Assembly (NCBI GenBank): GCA_033557465.1
Contig: CM066037.1
Span: forward strand, 200,135,156-200,199,155
Length of the DNA: 64,000 nt
From: Ichthyophis bannanicus
Taxonomy: Eukaryota > Chordata > Amphibia > Gymnophiona > Ichthyophiidae
Direction: 5' to 3'
Shown: piece by piece, positions 1-9,992 of the stretch
Position numbering within the stretch: the first letter of the stretch is position 1
Layout: every line of letters begins with the position of its first letter
The notes under the pieces: generated by a model
What the model saw: only the letters and a program-made list of their open reading frames with translations
What the model was told of the DNA's origin: nothing
The model's database searches: none
Program-made: the position numbers and the translations under genes

Positions 1-118
1 AATTTATCCAGTAGGACATCAACAACATCCCAAATAAGCCTAGAATGATGTAATATTGCATCATATTGCATAATACCAGCGTGCACACATTATCCAGAGT
101 TGACTGCATCATTTTCTG

Positions 119-1184
119 ATGCAATGCAATACTACTGCCAGACGGCTGCTGAAGCCATCTGACGTCAGCAGTGTACTATACGCAGTCGGAAAGGAAAGTA
201 ATCTGGTATTCTGTTCCGATATTGAAAGCCTCATGAATGCCTTAAAAATCACTCATGACCCACAAGATTGGAGACTATTTATAAACTCTTCGAAACTGAG
301 TCTGAAGGCTGTGCTTTTGAACAATGGAAACCGTCTTCCATCTATTCCAGTAGCGCATGCCGTCCACATGAGAGACATACAATAACTTAAAGCATCTACT
401 GACTTCCATTAACTATAACAAGTACAGCTGGCACCTCTGTGGTGACTTGAAGGTAGTTGCCCTTTTAATGGGACTGCAGCAGGGATATATAAAATACATG
501 TGTTACTTATGTGAGTGGGATAGCCGAGCAAGGGATTGGCACTACATGCGGAAGGAATGGAATCGCAGACAAAATGTAAAAGATGGAGAGAAGAATATCC
601 AGCACCCAGTTCTGTTTGAGGCTCACAAAATCCTGCTACCACCCCTTCACATCAAACTAGGTTTGATGAAAAACGTTGTGAAAGCCATGGACCGCACTTC
701 GCCAGCTTTCCGATACCTGCATGAAAAATTCCCTCAACTCAGCAAAGCAAAGATTAAAGAGGGAGTTTTTGTGGGTCTTCAGATTCGAGAGCTCTTCAAA
801 GATGACCAGTTCAACAACTTGCTGCAGGGTGATGCGAAACAAGCATGGAATGCTTTTCTCCTAGTGTCAACAAACTTTCTCGGGAATGTTAGGGCAGAAA
901 ACTACAAGTAGCTAGTAGAAGACATGCTGATGCAGTATCAGAAACTTGGCTGCAATATGTCTCTAAAGATCCATTTCCTTGATTCCCATCTCGATTTCTT
1001 TCCTGACAACTGGGGTATGGTTAGTGATGAACAGGGCGAACGTTTTCACCAGGATATCGCAACGATGGAGCAAAGATACCAGGAAAAATGGTCCATTACA
1101 ATGCTGGCTGACTACTGCTGGACACTCCCCAGAGAAGCTCCCGAACAGCTGTACAGGAGACAGGCGAAAAAATCTAAGAAGTAG
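119..1184 (+). pseudogene. Transposon-like protein of an unnamed family, broken
   Basis: An intronless coding stretch reads 119-385 in one frame. It then continues from about 381 to 1184 in another frame, interrupted by one TAG at 909-911. The translation holds HAVHMRDIQ, CYLCEWDSRA, LLPPLHIKLGLMK, DEQGERFHQDI and MLADYCW. I recall this block order from dispersed, uncharacterised vertebrate and invertebrate proteins that look transposon-derived, but I cannot assign a superfamily. The upstream part is missing or lies outside the window. One frameshift plus one stop suggests a fairly young but dead copy. Cys and His residues (CYLCEW, FHQDI) could be metal-binding or catalytic; that is inference. 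Confidence 0.55.
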
Positions 1185-1282
1185 TCTATGACTTGGTTTT
1201 TTACAGGTATTAACCGATGGCCTATTATATATTTACTATTGACATGCATTTTGTGATGTAAACATTAATTCTTGTAGATTAC

Positions 1283-1288
1283 AATAAA
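1283..1288 (+). promoter_or_regulatory. Polyadenylation signal AATAAA
   Basis: An AATAAA hexamer lies about 100 bp after the stop codon of the preceding broken ORF, which is a plausible 3' end for its transcript. The rest of 1190-1450 is AT-rich and shows nothing else. Confidence 0.4.
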
Positions 1289-1454
1289 ACTAGAGCCAAC
1301 TTTGCAATTTCACTGTCATATTTGTGTTCAGCTTATAAAAATTGATAAGAAATGACTATTTTTATTTCAGTAACATGACTTTTGTAAAAATTTGTTGACC
1401 AGTGATCTTTCTCTTTGAAATCTCCTGGTCAGTATGCAGTGGCAGCCAAAAAAA

Positions 1455-2280
1455 AGCAAACAGAATGTTAGGAATTGTTAGGAAAAGAATAGAAAATATA
1501 ACAGAGTATCGTAATGTCTCTGTATTGCTTCATTATGTGACTGCATCTTGAGTATTATATGGAATATTGGTCTCCACATCTCAAAAAAAGATATAAGGGC
1601 TTGTTTACAAAGCTGCGGTAGCGGTTTCAGATCGTTATCGGAGCCGCGGCCCCAATGACGATCGGAAACCGCTACCGCGGCTTTGTAAACAAGCCCCATC
1701 GTGAAATTAGAAAAAAATAGAGAAGCACAACCAAAATGATAAAGGGTATGGAATGTCTCTCCTATGAGGAAAGGATAAAGAGAGTAAGACTTGTTAGCTT
1801 GGAGAAGAGACGATGAGGGAGAGATACAGTAGAGCTCTGTAAAATCTTGAGTGGAGTGGAATGGTTAAAGGCGAATTGATTTTTTACTCTTTCAAAAAGT
1901 ACAAAGACTAGGGGATGCACCCCGAAGCCACAAAGTAGTATATTTAACATAGAAGAGGAAATATTTTTTTCTCTCAACATATATTTAAGCTTTGAAACTC
2001 ATTCCCAGAGGATGTGGTAAAAGCAGATAGTGTACTTGGGTTTCGAAAAGGTTTTAACAAATTACTGGAAGAAAAGTCCAAAAATTATTATTAAGGTAGA
2101 TCGAGAGAAAACTATTACTCATTCCTAGCGATAAGTTGCATAGAACTGGCTACTTCTGGGATATGCAGGTGCTTGTGACCTGGATTGGCCACTGTTGGAA
2201 ACAGGACACTCAGTTTAGTGACCCAGTATGGCAGTTCTTATGAAGGCTAACACCTTTTTTCTCTTATCTTTTCAACTACT
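1455..2280 (+). pseudogene. Degenerate CR1-B LINE, RT C-terminus and 3' tail
   Basis: Plus-strand reading gives decayed CR1 RT C-terminal text (NRMLGI-like start, then FPEDVVKAD and FRKGFNKLLEE) with many stops. The tail at about 2160-2250 (TTGGCCACTGTTGGAAACAG, then ACCCAGTATGGCA) is the reverse complement of the 3' end of the CR1-B copy at 28,290-28,400. This is therefore an older, 5'-truncated copy of that family in the opposite orientation. It is interrupted by a palindromic MITE at 1596-1697. Confidence 0.65.
1596..1697. mobile_element. Self-complementary MITE, copy 1
   Basis: About 100 bp that folds almost entirely on itself. It opens with GGGCTTGTTTACAAAGC and closes with the complement, GCTTTGTAAACAAGCCC, around a GC-rich middle. 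A related copy sits at 12,178-12,287. It interrupts CR1-B coding sequence. No open frame; a non-autonomous DNA transposon is the natural reading. Confidence 0.7.
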
Positions 2281-2284
2281 TGAA

Positions 2285-2535
2285 GACCCATAGAGGCCTC
2301 CTTTTCCACTTTTTATTTTTTTAACAAAAAAATGTTGCCTCAAAATATTGCCTTTCAATTTTTCTCACTGTTTATTACTTACCCCAGATGTTTCTTACAG
2401 TTAATGACTCCTTGAGGCATTCCCCCATCTCGACAGAGTTAGTTTTCCCAAAATCTAGGGACCTCACTTTTGAATGAATCATCTACACCTGTGTCCTAAC
2501 ACAGAACCATGGTTACTTTTCTCGTAGCTGGTTGC
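2285..2535 (-). pseudogene. CR1-A fragment, EN-RT linker
   Basis: On the minus strand this aligns by eye with the linker between endonuclease and RT in CR1-A copy 1 (about 5160-5390). It shares the CCTTGAGGCATT/CCCTGAGGTATT segment and the following GTTAGTTTTCC block. Heavily diverged, no open frame. Confidence 0.5.
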
Positions 2536-2587
2536 AAAGAGCTGAAGTTTCTATATAGAAATGCACAAGGTGGCATGCCTCATCCAT

Positions 2588-3112
2588 TGGAAACTTTGTA
2601 AACATGGAAACATGACTGCAGAAAAAGACCATATGGCCTATCTAGTCTGCCTTTCCATATCAACTACTATAGTCCCTTTTTTCCTTTAGAGGTCTTCTTT
2701 GTCCCATGCTTTCTTGAATTCAAATACTATCCTCATCTCTACTACCTCCACTGGGAGACTATTCCGTGCATCGACTACTCTTTTCATAAAGAAATATTTC
2801 CGTATATTATTCCTGAGGCTATCCTCTTTCATCCTCATCCTATGTCCCCTCATTGCAGAACTTTCTTTCTATTGAAAGAGGCTCTCCTCCTGTGCATGTA
2901 CGCCACGGAGGTATTTAAATGTCTCTGTCATATCTCCTTTATCCCGACTTTCCTCTAAAGTATACGTAATGAGATCTTCAAGTCTCCACGTGATTTATAA
3001 CGAAGACCACTGACCATTTTTTTAGCTACCCTTTGCACTTACTACATCCTGTTTATATCCTTTTGAAGGTGTGATTTCCAGAGTTACAAATGAAGTCTCA
3101 CCAAGGACTTAC
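2588..3112 (-). pseudogene. CR1-A 3' end fragment, 5'-truncated
   Basis: Begins with the family's 3' tail (CATGGAAACATGACTGCAGAAAAAGACC, broken here by divergence) and reads inward into the RT C-terminal region. It parallels 3180-3700 of the next copy block by block. Many substitutions; no usable frame. Confidence 0.65.
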
Positions 3113-3166
3113 AATAAATCTTCTGGTCACTTCCAGAGTGAAAATGACTACTCAGCAACTCATGAA
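3110..3166 (+). repeat. Short PLE-related segment
   Basis: CTTCCAGAGTGAAAATGACT and CAGCAACTCAT also occur at about 12,345-12,385, at the edge of the PLE repeat. It sits between two CR1-A 3' ends, so it marks an old PLE insertion or a shared junction. Confidence 0.45.
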
Positions 3167-3229
3167 TAATAGAAACATAGAAACATGATGACAGAAAAAG
3201 ACCACAAGGCCCATCTAGTCTGTCCTTCC

Positions 3230-6100
3230 ATAACAACAACTACAACAGTCCACTTTTTACCTTTAGAGATCCTCTGTGTTGGTCCCATGCTTTTTTGAAT
3301 TCAGTTACTGTCCTCATCTCTACCACCTCCACTGGGAGACTATTCCATGGATCCACTACTCTTTCCGTAAAGAAATATTTCCGCATATCACTCCTGAATC
3401 TATCTCCCTTCACCCTCATCCATGTCCCCTCGTCGCAGAACTTGCTTTCAATTGAAAGAGGCTCTCTCCCTGAACATTTATGCCACGGAGGTATTTAAAC
3501 ATCTCAATCATATCACCTCTATCCCGCCTTTCCTCTAAGGTGTACATATTAAGATCCTTAAGTCTGTCCTCATATGATTTATAATGAAGACTACTAATCA
3601 TCTTAGTAGCAACCCTCTGCACCGACTCCATCCTGTTCACATCCTTTTGAAGGTGCGGTCTCCAGAATTGCACACCATACTCCAAATGAGGTCGCACCAA
3701 AGACTTATACAGAGGCATTATCACCTCCTTTTTTCTGCTAGCCATTCCTCTCCGTATGCACCCAAGCATCCTTCTAGCTTTTGCCGTCGCCTTTTCTACC
3801 TGTTTAGCTACTTTAAGATCATCGGACACAACTACGCCTAGGTCCCGCTCTTCTTTAGTGGACAAAAGTACTTCACCTCCTATGCTGTATTGCTCCCTTG
3901 GATTGCTGCAGCCCAAATGCATGACCTTACATTTTTTAACATTAAATCCCAGCTGCCAAATTCTAGACCATTCTTCAAGCTTAGCTAGATCCCTCCTCAT
4001 GTTATCTACACCTTCCTGGGTGTCTACTTTATTGCAGATTTTGGTATCATCCGCAAAGAGGCAAACCTTACCAGACAGCCCTTCCGCTATATCACTAACA
4101 AAGATGTTAAAAAGAATCGGACCAAGGACAGATCCCTGGGGCACACCACTGGTAACATCCTTCTCCTCAGAGTGAGCTCCATTTACTTGTACTCTTTGTC
4201 GCCTCCCACCCAACCAATTTCTAACCCAAGCAGTAACTTTAGGGTCCATCCCTAGGGTGCTCAGTTTGTTTATAAGTCACCTGTGAGGAACAGTGTCAAA
4301 GGCTTTACTGAAATCTAAATACACCACATCTAGAGCTCTCCCTCGGTCCAACTCCCTGGTCACCCAGTCAAAGAAATCAATCAGATTTGTCTGACAAGAC
4401 CTGCCTCTGGTGAATCCATGCTGCCTCGGATCCTGTAATCCGCTGGACTCCAGAAACCTCACTATTTTCTCTTTCAACAGCGTTTCCATTAATTTACTCA
4501 CCACCGAAGTTAAACTAACCGGCCTGTAGTTTTCAACCACATCCTTACTTCCGCTTTTGTGTAAAGGCACCACATGAGCCTCTCTCCAGTCCTTTGGCAC
4601 CACTCCCGACTCCAACGAGGCATTGAAAAGGTCAGTCAGTGGAGTTGCTAGAACGTCCCCAAGTTCCCTCAGTATTCTAGGGTGTATCCCATCCGGTCCC
4701 ATCGCTTTGTCTACTTTAAGTTGAGCTAGTTTCTCACGAACACAGTCTTCTGAAAATTGTTCAAGATGTCCCTCGCTTCTGTTCTTATTTGTGGGTGTTT
4801 TCTGAGGTCCTGCTCCTGGTTCTTCATCTGTGAACACAGAACAAAAATATTTGTTAAGCAATTCCGCTTTATCCTTATCAGCTTCCACATATTCCCCCCC
4901 TGTACCCTTGAGTCTGACAATACCACTTTTGCCCTTCCTCTTCTCACTAATATATCTGAAAAATGTCTTATCTCCCCATTTTATTGCATTGGCTATTTCC
5001 TCCTCCTTTTGAATCTTTGCCTTCTTGACTACTTTGCTAGCTTCTCTAAGTTGTTCCAAATACAGATGCCTGTCTTCCTTTCTCTGTGATCTCTTGTATT
5101 TCATGAAGGCCTCCCTCTTTTTCTTCACTTTTTCAGCTACTTCCTTCAAAAACCATAGCGGTCTCCTGTTCCTTTTGCCTTTATTTACCATTTTAACAAA
5201 AAGGTTGGTTGCCTTTAAAATACCCCCTTTCAGTTTTGCCCACTGTTGTTCTACATCCCCCAGCTGTTCCCATCCCACTAACGACTCCCTGAGGTATTGG
5301 CCCATCTTCGCAAAGTTAGTCTTCCTAAAGTCTAAGATCTTCACCTTGGAATGGATTCTAACAGCCCTAGTCCTAATACTGAACCACACCATCTGGTGAT
5401 CACTGGATGCAAAATGATCTCCCACTACAACATCAGAAACACTTTCACCATTGGTAAGCACCAAGTTCAGTATGGCCCCTTCACGTGTGGGGTCTGTTAC
5501 CAATTGCCTGAATAGTTCTCCCTGTAGAGAATCCAGGATCTCCTTACTCCTAGATGATACTGCAGCAGGAAAGTGCCAATCAACATCTGGCATATTGAAA
5601 TCTCCTAGCAGTAGCACTTCCCCTTTCCTAGCAATGCTGCGTATGTCTTCAATTAACTCTCTGTCCACCTCTTCCTCTTGTGAGGGAGGTCTGTATATCA
5701 CACCAATGCAAATAGATTTCTCTTTCCCTCTTTCTAGTTTAACCCACAATGCCTCCTCTCTCCCTTTTAAGCTCTGTAATTCCAAAGCTTTAATAGTAGT
5801 TTTTACATATAGTGCTACTCCTCCTCCCCTTCTTCCTACCCTGTCCTTTCTGAATAAAGTATAGCCAGGTATAGTTACATCCCAGTCATGGTTTTCTGTG
5901 AACCATGTTTCTGTAACTGCCACTAAATCTAAGTCAGCCACTCCCACCAAAGCTTCAACTTCAGAGATCTTATTTCCCATGCTACGGGCATTAATACACA
6001 CTGCTTTTCATATGTTACCCCTGTTACCTATTTCCATAAAGGTATTTAATGTATCACTTACCTGGGGGCTTTCACTTACCTGGGGGCTTTCTTCACCCAT
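3230..6100 (-). pseudogene. CR1-A ORF2: AP endonuclease plus reverse transcriptase
   Basis: ORF2 nicks the target and reverse-transcribes the element RNA there. Endonuclease marks, N to C, are NARSMGNK, TETWFTENHDWD, LLGDFNMPDVDWH and the SSDHQMVWF end. RT marks are GPDGIHPRILREL, YRPVSLTSVVSKLME, YLDFSKAFDTVPH, SGVPQGSVLGPILF and the catalytic FADDTK. Damage is light: a TGA just before NARSMG, a TGA after DTVPHR at 4274-4276, and a one-base loss near 3417 just after TRGHG, judged against copy 3. The likely start is the ATG at 6100, leading MGEESPQVSE, with an in-frame duplication of SPQVSE. Confidence 0.85.
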
Positions 6101-6111
6101 CCCCAACGAAT

Positions 6112-7056
6112 CTAGTTTAAAGCCCTCTTCAGTAGATTAGCCAGTCTACTACCAAAGATGTGTTGACCTTTCTTGGACAGATGGATGCCATCTCTGCTCT
6201 GCAACCCTTGGAACAGCATCCCATGGTCTAGGAAACCAAAACGCTCTCGAAGACACCATCCACGCAGCCATGCATTAATCTCCAGGATGCGAGCCTCTCT
6301 GCCTTGGCCTTTACCCTCAACAGGGAGGATTGAAGAGAACACCACCTGTGCACCTACCTGCTTCACCCTCTGTCCCAGAGCCATGAAGTCACTTTTGATA
6401 CGTTCCGAGGTATACCTGGCAGTATCATTTGTTCCAACATGGATTAGCAACATTGGGTAATAGTCAGTGGGCTTGATGAGTCTCGGCAAATTCTCCGTAA
6501 CATTTTGGATCTTGGCACCAGGCAGACAGCATACCTCTCTGGACATCAGGTCTGGTCGGCAGATGGACGCCTCAGTACCCCTCAGAAGAGAGTCTCCAAC
6601 CACCACTACCCTTCGTTTCCTTCTGGTCACTGATTCTGCAACTATGGGGTACTTGAACTCTGGTTCTTCCCTTTCCAGGGATGCTTTCACCTCCTCCACT
6701 TCCAGGGCTGCATAATGGTTCTTCAATTCAAGGGCTGGAGAAGTTGGATTGGTGATTTTGCAGGCTCTGGTGACTTTTGTCCAACCATCGACATTCTGTT
6801 GACACCCATCTTCTCCTGTGCTGGAGAGCCTGTTTGCTGCAAGCAGCATCTCATCAATGTACTTCTCACTGTCTTGAATGCTCCTCAGCCTCGCCACCTC
6901 CTCTCTGAGTTCCTCCACTTGTTTCCTCAGAGCTTCAGCATGCAGGCACCCTGCACATGGAACTGGTTCTTCAACTGGCAATAGGGCCTCTGTCTGGACC
7001 GAGGCAGAAGCTGTAACGGGGGCAACAGCTTTAGCAATACGATTTTTCCCAGCCAT
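6112..7056 (-). CDS. CR1-A ORF1 protein with SGNH esterase domain
   Basis: An intact 314-residue ORF with an ATG start (MAGKNRIAKAV). Residues about 35-75 hold a CAGC cysteine pair followed by a Glu/Arg-rich heptad stretch, so a coiled coil is likely. From about residue 145 an SGNH hydrolase fold is evident: VVVVGDSLLRG supplies the Ser, LPGAK the Gly, HVGTNDTARY the Asn and RDGIHLSKKG the Asp-x-x-His. CR1-clade ORF1 proteins with such esterase domains are known; they bind element RNA, and the esterase may act on lipids. The stop falls about 12 bases before the likely ORF2 start, so a bicistronic RNA is expected. Confidence 0.85.
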   Translation of the reverse strand: MAGKNRIAKAVAPVTASASVQTEALLPVEEPVPCAGCLHAEALRKQVEELREEVARLRSIQDSEKYIDEMLLAANRLSSTGEDGCQQNVDGWTKVTRACKITNPTSPALELKNHYAALEVEEVKASLEREEPEFKYPIVAESVTRRKRRVVVVGDSLLRGTEASICRPDLMSREVCCLPGAKIQNVTENLPRLIKPTDYYPMLLIHVGTNDTARYTSERIKSDFMALGQRVKQVGAQVVFSSILPVEGKGQGREARILEINAWLRGWCLRERFGFLDHGMLFQGLQSRDGIHLSKKGQHIFGSRLANLLKRALN

Positions 7057-7170
7057 TGTTCTGTTTGTGGAGCTTAGGTATCTGTTAAAGCAAAAGAGAG
7101 ATCTACGAAGTACCAGCTGGTTTCGCAGCTGTCCTTTCAGAGAAAAAGCAGTTAAATCTCTTTAATTATA

Positions 7171-7239
7171 TTCAAAATGTGCTGGTCCAATTCACTGTGA
7201 TTTGATAAAGGGGGAGGTGCCCTATAAAGCAAGACTGCT
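7171..7239 (-). promoter_or_regulatory. CR1-A leader between monomers and ORF1
   Basis: Unique leader sequence between the monomer array and ORF1. It includes a G-rich run at 7246-7276 next to the first monomer. No clear TATA box was found, as is usual for internal LINE promoters. Confidence 0.3.
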
Positions 7240-8145
7240 CACTAGGGGTGGGTGGGAGTCGGGGTGGGTAGGGAGGGAACTAACACCTGATTAGGTGTTA
7301 GCAGTTCCTGAACCTGAGGGGGTTACAGAGTTCAGCAATACTACTGTGCTCAAGTACAGATTCCCCTAAAACAGCAAAAATGAATTTAACAAAGCTTAAA
7401 AAAAAAAAATACACAAAACCCAATTAAGAGCTCCCAGTCAGAGAGCTAGCAATGTAACAAAAAACACCAAAGAAACCCTCAAAACCTCACTTACTGTTTG
7501 ATGTGTGGAGCCCTGGTTAAGAAAGCCTCAAAAGGGCAGGGCCAAGCAGCCTTTTTATGCAGGCTTCAATTGCACTCAGGAAACAGGCCCACTAACCCCT
7601 GATTAGGTGTTAGCAGTTCCTGAACCTGAGGGGGTTACAGAGTTCAGCAATACTACTGTGCTCAAGTACAGATTCCCCTAAAACAGCAAAAATGAATTTA
7701 ACCTTGCTTTAAAAAAATATACACAAAACCCTTTTAAGAGCTCCCAGTCAGAGAGCTAGCAATGTAACAAAAAAACACCAAACAAAGAAACCCTCAAAAC
7801 CTCACTTACTGTTTGATGTGTGGAGCCCTGGTTAAGAAAGCCTCAAAAGGGCAGGGCCAAGCAGCCTTTTTATGCAGGCTTCAATTGCACTCAGAAAACA
7901 GGCCCACTAACCCCTGATTAGGTGTTAGCAGTTCCTGAACCTGAGGGGGTTACAGAGTTCAGCAATACTACTGTGCTCAAGTACAGATTCCCCTAAAACA
8001 GCAAAAATGAATTTAACCTTGCTTTAAAAAAATATACACAAAACCCTTTTAAGAGCTCCCAGTCAGAGAGCTAGCAATGTAACAAAAAACACCAAACAAA
8101 GAAACCCTCAAAACCTCACTTACTGTTTGATGTGTGGAGCCCTGG
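7240..8145 (-). repeat. Tandem 5' monomers of CR1-A
   Basis: A unit of about 312-315 bp is repeated about 2.7 times. The landmark AGGTGTTAGCAGTTCCTGAA recurs at 7293, 7605 and 7920. Each unit holds GAGGGGGTTACAGAGTTCAG, GCTCAAGTACAGATTCCCC, an A-rich stretch and GATGTGTGGAGCCCTGG. It lies directly upstream of ORF1, where a LINE promoter would be. The last unit is cut at 8145 by the PLE. Confidence 0.8.
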
Positions 8146-8559
8146 TTAATAATAATACTCCATTAATCACCGCAGGCTCAAATTTCAACATTCAAAATCT
8201 CAGAGATCATGATGAGGAAAGGAAAAAATGGATCTCAGAATCATCGGGGCTAGAATGTGGACTTAGGTAAATATACTTTGGCCACAATTTATCCTTAGCA
8301 CATCAATCACCCGAAAAAAAAACCCTCCTTCCTTCCTGTTTTCTTAACTGGTTTCTTAACTGATACTCCAACATTTTATCAAAAATAGGCTTATAAGTGT
8401 ACAATTACAAAATGTCTTCACAGCATGTTCTTAGAATCTGCAGCTATGCTTCTTAAATCTCCATTAATTAGTCACAGTAATATTACTTAACTTCCATGGC
8501 GTAATTTTGCTACCATCCATGTAGCATTTAGCAGCTTTCATAACCAAACGCCTTCCAAG

Positions 8560-8606
8560 ATGTCGAACTCAGCGTTTCGCCTACTGCTTCTTCAGGGGGA
8601 TATTAA
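8560..8606 (-). ncRNA. Hammerhead-like ribozyme motif in PLE repeat
   Basis: The minus strand reads CCCTGAAGAAGCAGTAGGCG then AAACGCTGAGTTC. CTGAAGA fits the hammerhead core CUGANGA, GC/GC can close a short stem II, and GAAA follows. AC..GU could form a tiny stem III before the cleavage-site TC. PLE repeats are known to carry minimal hammerheads. Stem I was not worked out here. Confidence 0.4.
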
Positions 8607-8609
8607 TAT

Positions 8610-9425
8610 ATAGACATAAATCTATGAAGAAAAATAAACAATAAACATCATGTTATAAAATTCCCAAGACAAAATTTTATATACAGAACTACAGAGACTG
8701 CAGTGGCAAGTTCATATAGACTTAATATCCACACAACCACTATAACAAACTACTAACAATCATCATATATTGTCATCTTTAGAATTCCTTCACTTAACTA
8801 TAACCAAAACTCATTTTCCAATAGTGCTCCAACAGTCATAAATTCTCATACCAGCCTACACTAGGTGTCCCACATACAATTAGAGCATACCGCCGAATTC
8901 CAAAGACCAATTCAGAGCGCAAAAACGCCGTGCATGGGACTTTTAAAAGCACTCCTAATCAGCATTCCTTAATGGGGAAAAAAGCCCTATTCATAAATAA
9001 CCATGTCCATAGACAACGGCAGGCCTATAGTAGTACTATCCAAACCCAAAACCTTCTTATCCATTCCGCTCAATAATCCAGTCATCCACACAGTCACCAG
9101 CATACCCACTAAGGCTAGTGTCACAGGCCAGCTATTATCAAAGATGTTAAATCATATCTAGATCTTACTTCCTTGAAAACCCACCCACCTCCTCTTTTGT
9201 CAGACACACATGCCCCAATCAATCTGGGAGTTCAACCCCCCCCCCATCCCCCGCCCCGGGAAGACTGTATTTAATCAAAACGTCCACCTTTGTTTGTATA
9301 GTATTAAATATTGTTCCCTACTTAAATTATCCCTGCCATGCATAATTTAATCAATACAGAAACATTGTAATTCAGAAAATGTATGCCCCTGTTCTAAACA
9401 GTGCGGCACAATCAGGGCCTGACGT
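8610..9425 (-). other. PLE 3' region, no clear gene
   Basis: AT-rich sequence downstream of the GIY-YIG motif on the minus strand, with a C-rich run at 9233-9258. No frame of interest; it probably holds PLE 3' untranslated sequence. Confidence 0.4.
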
Positions 9426-9429
9426 CATG

Positions 9430-9538
9430 CACAATGTAATCTACTCTTATGTTCCCCTATTCTCACTTTCAGTGGGCGGATGGTCTTACCTTTATATAAC
9501 AGTCCACAGGGGAAACATATTCCATATACTACAAAACT
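9430..9538 (-). pseudogene. GIY-YIG-like endonuclease motif of the PLE
   Basis: Reading the minus strand from 9538 gives SFVVYGICFPCGLLYKGKT then IRPLKVRIGEHKSR, ending at a TGA. VVYGI matches the GIY half and LLYKGKT the YIG half (usual form YVGKT, so Lys replaces Val and the core is altered). R-P-L-K-x-R-I-x-E-H is the following helix pattern of PLE nucleases. In PLEs this nuclease lies after the RT and cuts target DNA. Only this short stretch is readable; frames around it are broken. Confidence 0.6.
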
Positions 9539-9992
9539 AGAATTACAAAACGTGTGCCTCCGCAGTGTGTATTCCCTGTCACCATATTAAAATTTACTGA
9601 TTTCTAGAGATATCGAACAGATCGAGTAACCACCACAGATCCAGTGCCCTGGCTGAACCTCCCGGATAGAGTCTATAGTCTGCAAACTGGCTGGACTCAA
9701 TATTTCTTTAAGGTTTTAATTCCTCAACCATATACATCGGGGGCGCCTTCCAGCCATTCCCGGAACTGCCTGCATAATATCAGCATATCTATAAATAATG
9801 ATTTGAATTCTAAAACTCTTTGGGGAAAAACGAGAAATGAAATGTATATATTCATTCCCTTCTTTTCACACCTTACAAGCCCGGGGTCGGAGGAACCAAT
9901 TTCTATCTTTGAAAGTGCATGGTGGTATTCCCGATGAACCCCGTGCCAGAACCTCTAGCTTTAAAGTCTGCCTTCAAACGCTGAGACTGAGA

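Larger units (their letters stand above)
3170..8145 (-). mobile_element. CR1-A LINE copy 1, near full length
   Basis: On the minus strand the order is: tandem 5' monomers (8145 down to about 7240), esterase ORF1 (7056-6112), ORF2 with AP endonuclease and RT (about 6100-3230), and a 3' tail with the repeated ACATAGAAACATG motif at about 3175. Two further long copies lie at 13,755-17,920 and 34,333-38,175. The 5' end is cut where the PLE begins at 8146. This is the best-preserved CR1-A copy in the window. Confidence 0.85.

Noticed and set aside
7240..8145. CRISPR-like array
   Set aside because: The repeat unit is over 300 bp with no short repeat-spacer structure, and the DNA is vertebrate; these are LINE 5' monomers.
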